Assembly: GCA_041739875.1 (NCBI GenBank)
Contig: JBGSNA010000233.1
Coordinates: 1-64,000 of the forward strand
DNA: 64,000 nucleotides
Direction: 5' to 3'
Source of the DNA: JBBSJZ01 sp041739875
GTDB lineage: Bacteria; Planctomycetota; Planctomycetia; Pirellulales; Pirellulaceae
Positions 14,875-23,345 of this stretch are shown here, piece after piece (the stretch's first letter is position 1; every line of letters begins with the position of its first letter). The position numbers and the translations under genes were made by a program. The notes beneath the pieces are model-generated. The model did not search any database. It saw only the letters and a program-made list of their open reading frames with translations, and was not told where the DNA came from.

Positions 14875-17800
14875 ATGTCCACAGCAACAACCACGACACC
14901 ACCGAAAATCGATTTTGATGCCATCATCTCACGGCGGATTGGTTCGTTCTCGCGACGACGCCAACGTTTGCTAGTGATTCGTGGCGTGCTTGCTGCGATG
15001 ATCGTGTTTGTTGTCGCAATGCTCGTGATTGCGGCTTGCGACTACTTCTGGTTTCTGACGGAGCCGATGCGTTGGACACTCAGTCTTGCGGGTTACAGCG
15101 CGGCTGCGTTGGCGGCCTGGTGGTACGGCTTTCGCGGCTTGTCCAGCGCGGATCCTCGCACGCTAGCTCGTCAAATTGAAAGTGTCGATCCGAGGTTGCG
15201 TGAAGACTTGCTTTCGGCCGTCGAGTTAGCGGAACCGAACGTTACCAATGGTTCACCAGTGTTTCTGGAGCGACTCAAACGTGGTGTTGCCAAACAGGTC
15301 ACGACACTCGATTTGAGTCGATTGCTTCCGATTGGATTGCTCAAGCATTGGATGGTGGTCTCCAGCGTGCTCATCGGCTTGGTGGTGCTGATGTCGTTGT
15401 TGCCGTCGTTACAGTTCCCACGTCGGCTGGCGCGTGCGATGTTGCCAGGCGTGCCGATCCAACGTGTCACGAGGACTGAGATTCGAATCATCTCGCCCAC
15501 TCCGGCAACGCGAAATGTTGCTCAAGGTGACGCAGTCGGCGTGGTTGTCGAAACCAATGGCGTTGCCGTCGAGGACGTGTTTTTACAGTGGTACACGGAC
15601 GAAGGTGAGTCTGGTGAAGCGACCATGACGCGGCGCGAAGGTGAAACGTTTGCTGCGAACCTTCCAATTGGAGCCGTTCCTGTTGACTATCGCATCCGAG
15701 GTGGTGACTGTATCACGCTCTGGGAACGCTTGACGCCCCAGCCTCGTCCGCGAGTGAATTCGTTCGACATCCGCTATCGATTCCCCGAGTACGCACAGCT
15801 CGATGATCAAGTCGAGACAACAGATCACGGTGATTTGCGAGCACTTCTTGGGACGGTGGCCGATATCACAGTCACGTTTGACCAACCCGTGAATGATGCC
15901 GTCATGCGATTCGATGGCGGACGCTTTGAAATGCGATTGACGCCTGTGGAAGACGATGCAGGCACTGGCAATGGCAAAGTCGAGTACCTGCGGCATCACG
16001 TTGAATTCCCGATTCGCTCGCCCGCGACATACAACATCGACAGCATCAGCCGAACGAGCGGATTGAGCAATCCGTTCAGCCCGCGATATTCCGTCACACC
16101 GATCACGGATTCGCCACCCGTTGCTCGTTGGGGAGATGAGATCCTTCAATCGCAATTGGTGGCGCCGCTCGAGAAAGTAAAACTCAACGTCAACGTTCAA
16201 GACGACTTGCCGCTCGATGAAGTGAAGCAACTGTTTCAATTGAACTCTGGCAAATGGCAAACTCGCAATCTCGAAATTGAGTCGCCGTCGACTGACCTCG
16301 ATTTGGCATGGAGTTGGGACTTGGCGGAGATGGTCAAGTTGCTTCCGAAGAATGAGGCCGGAGAGACCGTCTCGCTCGTTCCCGGCGACGTGATCCGCAC
16401 GCGGATCATTGCCCAAGATCGTAAGCTGCAAAGTGGCGAAAGCACTGTGATCGAGATCCTTGTAGCTGATGAAGGCTTCGCCACAGATCGACATGATTCG
16501 ATGCGTGAATTTGCTCAGTTTGTGACACGGCTTTCCACATGGCTCGAAACGGCGATGCCGATTGCCCCACTTGCAACGAGTCACGATAAACAAGCACCGA
16601 GTGGTTATTTCGAATCGTTGAAAAAGAGTGTGGATCCAGTCCTCGAGCCGTTACCGGAGCTGCGTCAACAACTCGGACGCTTTATCACCAAGGCACCCAC
16701 ATCAAACGACGCCGCGATGTTGAGCCAGCTTGGTGGAGCACTCGTTGAAATGGATCGGCGACTTTCAGTACTCTCAGGCATTGCAACGACGATGAACGCC
16801 CAAGAGAGCGAAGTTGGTGACGATGAGTCATCGGCGTCGGATGCCGGGAATTCGGATGTTGCACAGTGGAAGGACTTTGTCCGAGTTTCCAAAGAACTTG
16901 AGACACTCGTCCAGCAAGCCAGTCAATTCGCGACGTCACTCGTTGGTCACGAAATGACGCTGGCGGTGGCAAGCGATTCCCTCTCGATGCTCGCGAGCAT
17001 CAAGCCGCTTGTTGATCCAGAAGAATCAATTGCGGATGATCTTTGGACACGACACTTAAGCGTACTTGTCGAGCGGATCCGAGATGTACGGCGATTGGTT
17101 GCGGAGCAACAGCCGGCGCTGCCTCAGTCGACGTTTCAGCAGCTCAACAATTGGAGCGAATGGATTTACACCTGGGAATTGCGATTGGAGTTGGCTGCCG
17201 AGGAGTTTCCTGGGCAAGACAATGTTCGCTCGCAAATGAAAAGTTTCCATGATGATCTCAGGGATCGTGTCGCCTATGCCATTCTCGACGGCAAGGTTCC
17301 CAACAACTTACGAGAGTCGTCCTCGCGTTTTGCGAGATCCACAGTCCAACGCGATGGGAATCTGGTGGATCGACTCAAGCAACTCGGTCAAGAAATCGAG
17401 AAGTCGGCGAAAGAGGCTGCGTCGCAATCCGACAGCAAACAGGCGTCTGAACAGAGTCGCCGAAATCGCGAGACACGAGTTTGGTTCGCGTCAGAATCGA
17501 GCGGTCTGGTCGCCAGACTCACAAACGAGGAAGCGCTGCAGCGAGAGCATGCGTTGGCGGATTTACGATACGCAGCGGATCTGGCGCTAGCTCGACGGGC
17601 TGTTACGAATGTAACTAACGAAGGCTATTCGGCTTACAAAGAGATTCCCCCAGAGCAAGTCCATCGAGAAATATCCCAGTCGATCGGGCGTCTGGAGTGC
17701 GTCCATATGCTCGTCGAATCACAACGCAATTTACTCTCGCTCGAAGCGCTTCAGATGCGAGTGTACCAAGACGCGTCGAGTCGATTCTCGCATCCATTGT

Positions 17801-20481
17801 GGTTGGAACAGATCCAGTTGACGATCGAGCATGCGGAATTGGCGGCTCAACAATCGGGACTGAGTTGGGAGGTCATTGAGCCGTTCAACAAGGTTCGCTC
17901 GGACGAAACGGCCCAGCGTGCGTCGCAACAAATGGGCGAGCGACGTTACACCAAAGATCCGCTCGTGCCAGTCGTGTTATCGCTCAAATCGATGAGTGAC
18001 CGATTGGACACGGCAATCAAGTCGCTTTCGCCTGTCACGTCTGAAGCCCGTCAAATCTTGTCCAAGTACGTGCTTTCGCTACCGGAGCAAGCACGTGAAG
18101 CAGCCAAACTTGCCGAGGCGGCGGAGAAAGCCATCCAAGAGCGTCCGGATTCGTCGCCACCGAGTGAAGAGGAAGTGCGAGATCCACACGCGAAGGCGGA
18201 GCAAGCGACGCGAGATACGATTCGGGCGCTAGTGGATCTTGCGAATACGCTCGATATGTCCGATGCAAGTGATCGTGAGCTCGCGCGTGATGCCGACGTC
18301 GCGGCGGCCCAGATCAATGAGTCATCGCGCGAGGCCAAGGACGCGATGGAGATGGCAAAGGCGGCAATGAGTGATGCAGAACGTGCTACGGCATTAGAGA
18401 AAGCCGCTGAGTCGCTTGGCGAAATGAAGGAACAACTCGCAAAGACAGCGGAGCATTTCGAAGACGCTCTCGCCGGCAATGATGTCAGTGAGTCACGAGA
18501 TGAGCTTCGTGCGTTGGAAGAAGCGCTTGGAATGGACGAGATGCTGGATCAACGTTACGAAGATGCGGCGAAGATGGCTGAGCGTACTGAAAGCGACTCA
18601 GCGGAATTGCTCAAAGCGTTGGAACAGGAGCTGAAACGCAACGAACCGATGCAAGAATCGCTCGACGAGATCGCGGACCAAGCGGCGGATGCGGCCCAGC
18701 GATTACTGTCACGGGCGGCGAAAGAAGAAACGTCCATGCGAACGTCGCTGGAACGCTCCGACAGCGCCTTCGACGAACAGAAACAACGACTCCGAGCGGA
18801 CCTGAAGGGGCTCGCAAGAGAAGTCAGTAGCCTGGATCGAACGCTGATGCATGCTGCGGAACGATCACTGGGTTGGAACAAGCCTCGCGAGGAAACAGAT
18901 GAAATTCGAGAGGCTCGCGAGAATCTGACCAAGGCAGCGACACGAGCGGACCAGGCTCCTCAGGACGCACCGCTTGAAGATATGAAGAAGCGGGCTAACG
19001 AGCTTGCGGCGGCAGTGGATGCGGCCCAAAAATGGACCGAGAAATTGAAGGAACGCGAGGGCGAGAAAGTCGAAGAGCAGGTCTTTGATAACGATAGCAA
19101 ACGTGACAGCGCCAAACGATCGCTGCAACAGATCGACCGCGAAGCGAGAGATAGTCGAGCGAAAGAAGCCAAGTACCAGCTCACGTTCTGGGAACAAACC
19201 AAGAACGATATTGGCAAGCGGATCCAGGATGCACAGCGCCAAGAGCGAGATGCAAACAACCGCGCCCAACAACACGAGAGCCGGCTGAAGAAGGTTCCCG
19301 ACAACGAGTCGCTCAAGCAGGAAATCAAGAATGAGCAACAACGCGCCGAACGTGCACGACTGGCAGCGGAACAAGGCCAAATCTCGAAGGACCTCGCCGA
19401 GCAACGACGTGAGGAAGTGCGACAACGGCAAGACGCGATTTCTAAAGTACAACTTGCGGACCTTTCCAACGTGGCCAATCCGGCTGCGGAATTGACAACG
19501 AAACTTGGTGGCGAGGCGACTGAAGAACTTGCGAATCTCCGCGACGATTTAAAACAACTTGCTGAGCGAGCCGATATCGACGATTCACTCGCAGCTCGGC
19601 CGGAAGAATTGAAACAACTTGGCGATCGACATTCGCGTGTGAACGAGGAAGTTGAATTGGCGGCGGAATTGCTTTCACGCGCTGCTCGACATCAAGAGCG
19701 GCTAGGCAACCCTGAGGAAGCCGAGCAACTCGATCGTGCCGCAAGCCAAGTTGGCAAGATCGCTCAGGGCTCGCTTGAAGAAGCGGCCAAGTCACTCGCG
19801 TCGGCACAGCAAGGCACCGAGCAATCGTCCCAGGCGAGCGGAAACATGGCTCGGGCAAACGCGGATCTGGCTGAGCAAGCACAGCAATTGGCGGACTTGA
19901 TTCAAGCTCAAGCGGACAACGATGAGTCGACTTCAATGCAAGACGAATCTGGCACCGCAGAAAAGCTTGCACAAACGCTCGATGAATTGGATCAAGCCGT
20001 CAACGGTAAACCTCCGGCGAACCAGTCCAAGCAACAAAGTGGCCCGAACGATCCGTCAAAATCTGGTGAGCAATCTCAGTCAGGCCAAGGCAAGAAAGCT
20101 GGCGAAGCGTCGAAGACCCTTTCGGACGCGGCGCAATCCCAAGCCCAGCGAGCGGCGAAACAGCGCTCGGCACAAACGAGTCCTGAGCCTGCTGGTGAGG
20201 GCGAAGGCGAACCAAGCGATGAACCGGGGAAAGACGGTAAGCCGGGCACACAGTCGGGCAACGGTACGATGCCACGCGGTGCGGACATGGTGAACGAGGG
20301 AGCCGATCGCATCGGTGATAATTGGGGGGCACTGCGTGAGCGACGAACGGACGATGCCGTGGAAGACTTGAGCGAGCCCATCGCACCCGGCTATCGACGC
20401 GAGATCGAAGCGTACTTCCGCGCGATCGCTGAACAGGGTGCCGCTGATAAGGGTGCCGCTGAAAAGGGTGCCAAGCAATGA
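14875..20481 (+). CDS. Giant membrane-anchored coiled-coil protein (DUF4175-like)
   Basis: A 1,868-residue protein. The ATG at 14875 is preceded by a good ribosome site (ttggggaaag). Two N-terminal membrane helices (about 36-56, VLAAMIVFVVAMLVIAACDY, and about 65-83) precede ARQIESVDPRLREDLLSAVEL, which resembles the DUF4175 N-terminus. A beta-rich extracytoplasmic region runs to ~520. From ~560 to ~1750 the sequence is almost continuously charged and helical, strongly suggesting long coiled coils (runs rich in E, K, R, A, Q). The tail is a Gln/Ser/Gly/Pro-rich low-complexity region and ends in 15-bp repeats encoding GAADK/GAAEK/GAK. Its stop is embedded in a duplicated junction with the next gene. 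It is the fourth gene of the DUF58/BatA/VWA operon, so a scaffold role for that system is plausible but unproven. Confidence 0.85.
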   Translation: MSTATTTTPPKIDFDAIISRRIGSFSRRRQRLLVIRGVLAAMIVFVVAMLVIAACDYFWFLTEPMRWTLSLAGYSAAALAAWWYGFRGLSSADPRTLARQIESVDPRLREDLLSAVELAEPNVTNGSPVFLERLKRGVAKQVTTLDLSRLLPIGLLKHWMVVSSVLIGLVVLMSLLPSLQFPRRLARAMLPGVPIQRVTRTEIRIISPTPATRNVAQGDAVGVVVETNGVAVEDVFLQWYTDEGESGEATMTRREGETFAANLPIGAVPVDYRIRGGDCITLWERLTPQPRPRVNSFDIRYRFPEYAQLDDQVETTDHGDLRALLGTVADITVTFDQPVNDAVMRFDGGRFEMRLTPVEDDAGTGNGKVEYLRHHVEFPIRSPATYNIDSISRTSGLSNPFSPRYSVTPITDSPPVARWGDEILQSQLVAPLEKVKLNVNVQDDLPLDEVKQLFQLNSGKWQTRNLEIESPSTDLDLAWSWDLAEMVKLLPKNEAGETVSLVPGDVIRTRIIAQDRKLQSGESTVIEILVADEGFATDRHDSMREFAQFVTRLSTWLETAMPIAPLATSHDKQAPSGYFESLKKSVDPVLEPLPELRQQLGRFITKAPTSNDAAMLSQLGGALVEMDRRLSVLSGIATTMNAQESEVGDDESSASDAGNSDVAQWKDFVRVSKELETLVQQASQFATSLVGHEMTLAVASDSLSMLASIKPLVDPEESIADDLWTRHLSVLVERIRDVRRLVAEQQPALPQSTFQQLNNWSEWIYTWELRLELAAEEFPGQDNVRSQMKSFHDDLRDRVAYAILDGKVPNNLRESSSRFARSTVQRDGNLVDRLKQLGQEIEKSAKEAASQSDSKQASEQSRRNRETRVWFASESSGLVARLTNEEALQREHALADLRYAADLALARRAVTNVTNEGYSAYKEIPPEQVHREISQSIGRLECVHMLVESQRNLLSLEALQMRVYQDASSRFSHPLWLEQIQLTIEHAELAAQQSGLSWEVIEPFNKVRSDETAQRASQQMGERRYTKDPLVPVVLSLKSMSDRLDTAIKSLSPVTSEARQILSKYVLSLPEQAREAAKLAEAAEKAIQERPDSSPPSEEEVRDPHAKAEQATRDTIRALVDLANTLDMSDASDRELARDADVAAAQINESSREAKDAMEMAKAAMSDAERATALEKAAESLGEMKEQLAKTAEHFEDALAGNDVSESRDELRALEEALGMDEMLDQRYEDAAKMAERTESDSAELLKALEQELKRNEPMQESLDEIADQAADAAQRLLSRAAKEETSMRTSLERSDSAFDEQKQRLRADLKGLAREVSSLDRTLMHAAERSLGWNKPREETDEIREARENLTKAATRADQAPQDAPLEDMKKRANELAAAVDAAQKWTEKLKEREGEKVEEQVFDNDSKRDSAKRSLQQIDREARDSRAKEAKYQLTFWEQTKNDIGKRIQDAQRQERDANNRAQQHESRLKKVPDNESLKQEIKNEQQRAERARLAAEQGQISKDLAEQRREEVRQRQDAISKVQLADLSNVANPAAELTTKLGGEATEELANLRDDLKQLAERADIDDSLAARPEELKQLGDRHSRVNEEVELAAELLSRAARHQERLGNPEEAEQLDRAASQVGKIAQGSLEEAAKSLASAQQGTEQSSQASGNMARANADLAEQAQQLADLIQAQADNDESTSMQDESGTAEKLAQTLDELDQAVNGKPPANQSKQQSGPNDPSKSGEQSQSGQGKKAGEASKTLSDAAQSQAQRAAKQRSAQTSPEPAGEGEGEPSDEPGKDGKPGTQSGNGTMPRGADMVNEGADRIGDNWGALRERRTDDAVEDLSEPIAPGYRREIEAYFRAIAEQGAADKGAAEKGAKQ

Positions 20482-20500
20482 ACAAGGTTCCAAGCAATGA
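20431..20500. repeat. Tandem repeats across the coiled-coil / cyclase-fold gene junction
   Basis: Three 15-bp copies in the coding end (20431-20445, 20446-20460, 20461-20475; consensus ga[at]aagggtgccgct) are followed by a second, partial duplication of the stop region. The segment aagggtgccaagcaATGA (20464-20481, with the stop) recurs as aaggttccaagcaATGA (20484-20500). The second ATG is the start codon of the following gene. Confidence 0.8.
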
Positions 20501-21621
20501 GTGATCCGCTTCGAGTAGATCTGTTCCACCGTCGACGTTGGATGGCAACAACCGCTGCGTTGGCATTGTCAACGTCGATGAGCCGTCGATCGTCGGTGGC
20601 TCAAGAGCGTATTGATGCGCTGTACGTCGAAGACGATGTGGATCGCGCTGTGAAGCGGGGTGTGGAGTACCTTGTCGGACGCCAAAACCCAAAAGACGGT
20701 TCGATTTATGATCGTGGCCACGGGATTGCGATGACCGCACTTTCCGTCATGGCGATGGCGTCGATCGGCAACGGACCAACCGATGACACGCCCGCCGGCA
20801 AAGCGATGCGAACAGCGTTGGATTATGTGTTGTTGGATCGTCACCAGGATGCGAAGGGATACTTCGGCGACCAAGACGGTTCTCGCATGTACGGGCACGG
20901 CATCATCACGCTGATGTTGACGGAGATGCTCGGCATGGGGGCGACCGTCGAACAAAATGCCAAGATCCATCATGCGCTCGTGCGTGCAATCGAGTTGATT
21001 CTGGTTTCTCAAGCCGTCCCCAAGGGAACGAAGCTCCAAGGAGGATGGCGATATGCTCCGTCGGATCGCGACAGCGACTTGTCGGTGAGTGTGTGGCAGT
21101 TGATGGCGCTGCGAAGCGGCAAGAACGACGGACTTGATGTGCCTGGTGAAGCCATCGACGATGCCATTGGATATTTAGAGAACTCGTTCACGCAACAACC
21201 GGGGCGCAATGATGCTGGGGAACCTCGAGCGAGCGGCTTCAGCTACACGCCGGGCTCGAATCATCCGACGTTCACCATGACTGCGGCAGGCTTGCTCGCG
21301 ATGCATGTGTGCGGACAATACGACTCGCCGATGGTGCTATCGGCGGCGAAGTGGTTGCTTGAGCATCCGCCAAAAGTCAGCGAACGGTTCTTTTACTACG
21401 GCATTTATTATTATGCGCAGGGCATGTACCAAGCCGCTGGCGTGTACGCAGAAACGGCGGAGCGGTTAACGCGTGAAATTTTGCTCAACGAACAGCGAGG
21501 CGATGGATCCTGGGCCGCTCGCGGCGGTGAGGAACTCAACGTCGGAAACGTCTACTCAACAAGTCTCGCGATTCTTTCGCTCAGCGTTCGCTATCACTAC
21601 TTGCCGATTTACCAGCGTTAG
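20497..21621 (+). CDS. Squalene-hopene/terpene cyclase-fold (prenyltransferase repeat) protein
   Basis: A 374-residue alpha/alpha-toroid protein. The N-terminus has an Arg-rich, moderately hydrophobic stretch (FHRRRWMATTAALALSTS), possibly an export signal. QW-type repeats follow: GRQNPKDGSIYDRGHGIAMTA, GYFGDQDGSRMYGHGI, GGWRYAPSDRDSDLSVSVWQ and RGDGSWAARGGEE, and FFYYGIYYYAQGMYQAGG-like FFYYGIYYYAQGMYQAAG. The DxDD acid motif of true squalene-hopene cyclases is not evident. Planctomycete operons with DUF58/BatA commonly end in such a protein, so a binding role is as likely as cyclase chemistry. It is joined to the next gene by a 1-bp overlap (stop TAG/GTG at 21619-21623). Confidence 0.87.
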   Translation: MSDPLRVDLFHRRRWMATTAALALSTSMSRRSSVAQERIDALYVEDDVDRAVKRGVEYLVGRQNPKDGSIYDRGHGIAMTALSVMAMASIGNGPTDDTPAGKAMRTALDYVLLDRHQDAKGYFGDQDGSRMYGHGIITLMLTEMLGMGATVEQNAKIHHALVRAIELILVSQAVPKGTKLQGGWRYAPSDRDSDLSVSVWQLMALRSGKNDGLDVPGEAIDDAIGYLENSFTQQPGRNDAGEPRASGFSYTPGSNHPTFTMTAAGLLAMHVCGQYDSPMVLSAAKWLLEHPPKVSERFFYYGIYYYAQGMYQAAGVYAETAERLTREILLNEQRGDGSWAARGGEELNVGNVYSTSLAILSLSVRYHYLPIYQR

Positions 21622-22163
21622 TGCCTCTCGTCATTTTGCCCATTTCGAATACGTTTGTTGTTATGCCACCAAGCCCACTTGAACTTGCCGATGTCGACCA
21701 GGGTCGGTTGCGCACGCTTGCTCGAGGCTTGGTCGAGGGATTGCCCAAGTCGGTTGTCGTTGGTTTAGTCGGGACATTGGGAGCCGGGAAGACTCGGTTC
21801 GCGCAATTTCTCGTTGAAGTTGCGTCGGGCGCGACCGCTGAAGTCACAAGCCCCACGTTCACGCTTGTTCAAAGTTACGCTGGCAATCCCAACGTGCATC
21901 ATCTCGATGCGTACCGCGTTGCCGATGATGACGAGTTTTTGGAACTTGGTGTCGAGGAGCTCTTTGATGACGACGAGGCATGGACGCTTGTTGAATGGGC
22001 GGACCGCGTCGAATCGGTTATGCCAAGAGAGACACTATGGATTCACATTCGCATCGAGCACGACGCGACTCGTCGGCATTTAACCTTTCGTTGCACAGAG
22101 CCCGAGTTGGTCAACCAAGTCGCTTTTGTGTTGCTGCAAACACAAGCGATGTCTGACTCGTGA
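21621..22163 (+). CDS. tsaE: tRNA threonylcarbamoyladenosine biosynthesis ATPase TsaE
   Basis: A P-loop ATPase of 180 residues (from the GTG at 21621) or 166 (from the ATG at 21663). Family length is ~150-160, so the ATG at 21663 is credible. The Walker A VGTLGAGKTRFAQ starts near residue 50, followed by VTSPTFTLVQSY (switch-like motif with the catalytic Thr), HHLDAYRV and the WADRVESVMP end typical of TsaE. It works with TsaB and TsaD (not in this window) to form t6A37 in ANN-decoding tRNAs. It overlaps the cyclase-fold gene by 1 bp upstream and the kinase-like gene by 4 bp (GTGA) downstream. Confidence 0.93.
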   Translation: MPLVILPISNTFVVMPPSPLELADVDQGRLRTLARGLVEGLPKSVVVGLVGTLGAGKTRFAQFLVEVASGATAEVTSPTFTLVQSYAGNPNVHHLDAYRVADDDEFLELGVEELFDDDEAWTLVEWADRVESVMPRETLWIHIRIEHDATRRHLTFRCTEPELVNQVAFVLLQTQAMSDS

Positions 22164-23251
22164 ACCCATACGATCTGCCGGCGTGCATCGCGCAAACATG
22201 GTTCAAACGACTTGGCATCCGCTCGGTCGACCAGATCCCGGCTGGGTTCAGTGGCGCGGCGGTTTTTCGCTGTACTGACTCACGCGGCGACAGTTACGCG
22301 CTCAAGCGTTGGCCAATGGGCACGTCACCCGATCGTGTTCGCGAAGTGCATTATGTTGTCTCGCAAGCTCGCCAATTCGGTTGTGAGTTGTTACCACATT
22401 TGGTTCCCGCGTCGGCCACGTCGACCATCGTGATGAACGAGAATGAATGTTGGGAAATGAGCCTTTGGATTGCTGGCGAGACCATCGCGTTTGACGCAGC
22501 ACCAAGCTTGGTCGCCGAGGGGGCGGCAGCAATCGCCTCGTTTCATCGCGCGACGGCCTCCATCAAGCAAGCTAGCTTTTCGAACGTGGCTTGGCCGTAC
22601 CCGTCAACAAACCGCGTTTCATCGCCAGCGATCGTTGCGCGTCTTCGCAGACTCGAGCAATTGCAAGTGGAAGTCCCCCAAGCCCTCGTCACGGTACTTC
22701 CAACGGGCTTGTCGACACAGTTGGCTGGGGCAGTTGAAAAAGCACGGGGGCTGCTTCGTGAGCGGTGGTTGTTCACGGCACCCGAACTTTGCCGCGAATT
22801 GAACAGTCGACTGGCGTATACCGTAGTCACTCAGTACGTGTTGCGAGACGTGCACCGCGAACACATCCTTTTTTCCGCGAATGGACGGTTTGCCAGCAAT
22901 GGAATTGTTGACGGTTCGGGACTACTGCGTCCACGTGCGATCATCGATTTTGACGCAATCCGTTTCGATTGTCCGAGCGTGGATGTGGCCCGATGGATCG
23001 GCAGCTTTCGCGATATTTCCGGTGCCCAGCACCGTTTATTGGACGCTGCGGTGGCGGGATATCGGCAAGATTGGCGATTCTCAGAAGATCAAATCGTGCT
23101 CGCAAGAACGCTCCTCCGGGTCTCACCTTGGGTAAACTTAGGGAACTGGGTGGTATGGATCGTCCTGGGGACACGAACGTTTGAGAATGATGAACTGGCG
23201 ATCGCTGGCCGAATCAGCGATTTAGTGGATCAAATCACCGACGGTTTCTGA
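22160..23251 (+). CDS. Phosphotransferase (APH/choline-kinase-like) family protein
   Basis: A 363-residue protein starting at a GTG that overlaps the tsaE stop (GTGA). Kinase-like features are an N-lobe segment GFSGAAVFRCTD..YALKRWP (Lys in ALKRW), a helical middle, a catalytic loop VLRDVHREHILF and the metal-binding motif AIIDFDAIRFD. Compared with the usual HGDLHxxN, the catalytic Asp is kept but the following Asn position reads His, so the catalytic loop is divergent. Substrate unknown. Association with tsaE recalls the tsaE-phosphotransferase pairs (AmgK-like) seen in other bacteria, but those have an adjacent nucleotidyltransferase, which is missing here. Confidence 0.8.
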   Translation: MNPYDLPACIAQTWFKRLGIRSVDQIPAGFSGAAVFRCTDSRGDSYALKRWPMGTSPDRVREVHYVVSQARQFGCELLPHLVPASATSTIVMNENECWEMSLWIAGETIAFDAAPSLVAEGAAAIASFHRATASIKQASFSNVAWPYPSTNRVSSPAIVARLRRLEQLQVEVPQALVTVLPTGLSTQLAGAVEKARGLLRERWLFTAPELCRELNSRLAYTVVTQYVLRDVHREHILFSANGRFASNGIVDGSGLLRPRAIIDFDAIRFDCPSVDVARWIGSFRDISGAQHRLLDAAVAGYRQDWRFSEDQIVLARTLLRVSPWVNLGNWVVWIVLGTRTFENDELAIAGRISDLVDQITDGF

Positions 23252-23287
23252 GACAACGGGGTATATGAAGCAACCGCCTTTGAATCG

Positions 23288-23317
23288 TTGACGGTTTTCA
23301 CCTCAGCGACGTAAAAT
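23288..23317 (+). promoter_or_regulatory. Possible sigma70-type promoter for the DsbD-like gene
   Basis: TTGACG at 23288-23293 and TAAAAT at 23312-23317 are separated by 18 bp and lie about 29 bp upstream of the ATG at 23346. This fits a housekeeping-type promoter, but planctomycete promoter consensus is poorly constrained. Confidence 0.35.
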
Positions 23318-23345
23318 TCGGGGCCGCAATTCCTAGTGATAAATC

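Noticed and set aside
20497..21621. Calling the cyclase-fold protein a squalene-hopene cyclase
   Set aside because: At 374 residues it is about half the usual length and the catalytic DxDD motif is not visible; only the repeat fold is supported.
22160..23251. Calling the phosphotransferase AmgK (sugar kinase of cell-wall recycling)
   Set aside because: The tsaE neighbour fits, but the murU-type nucleotidyltransferase partner is missing and the catalytic loop is divergent.
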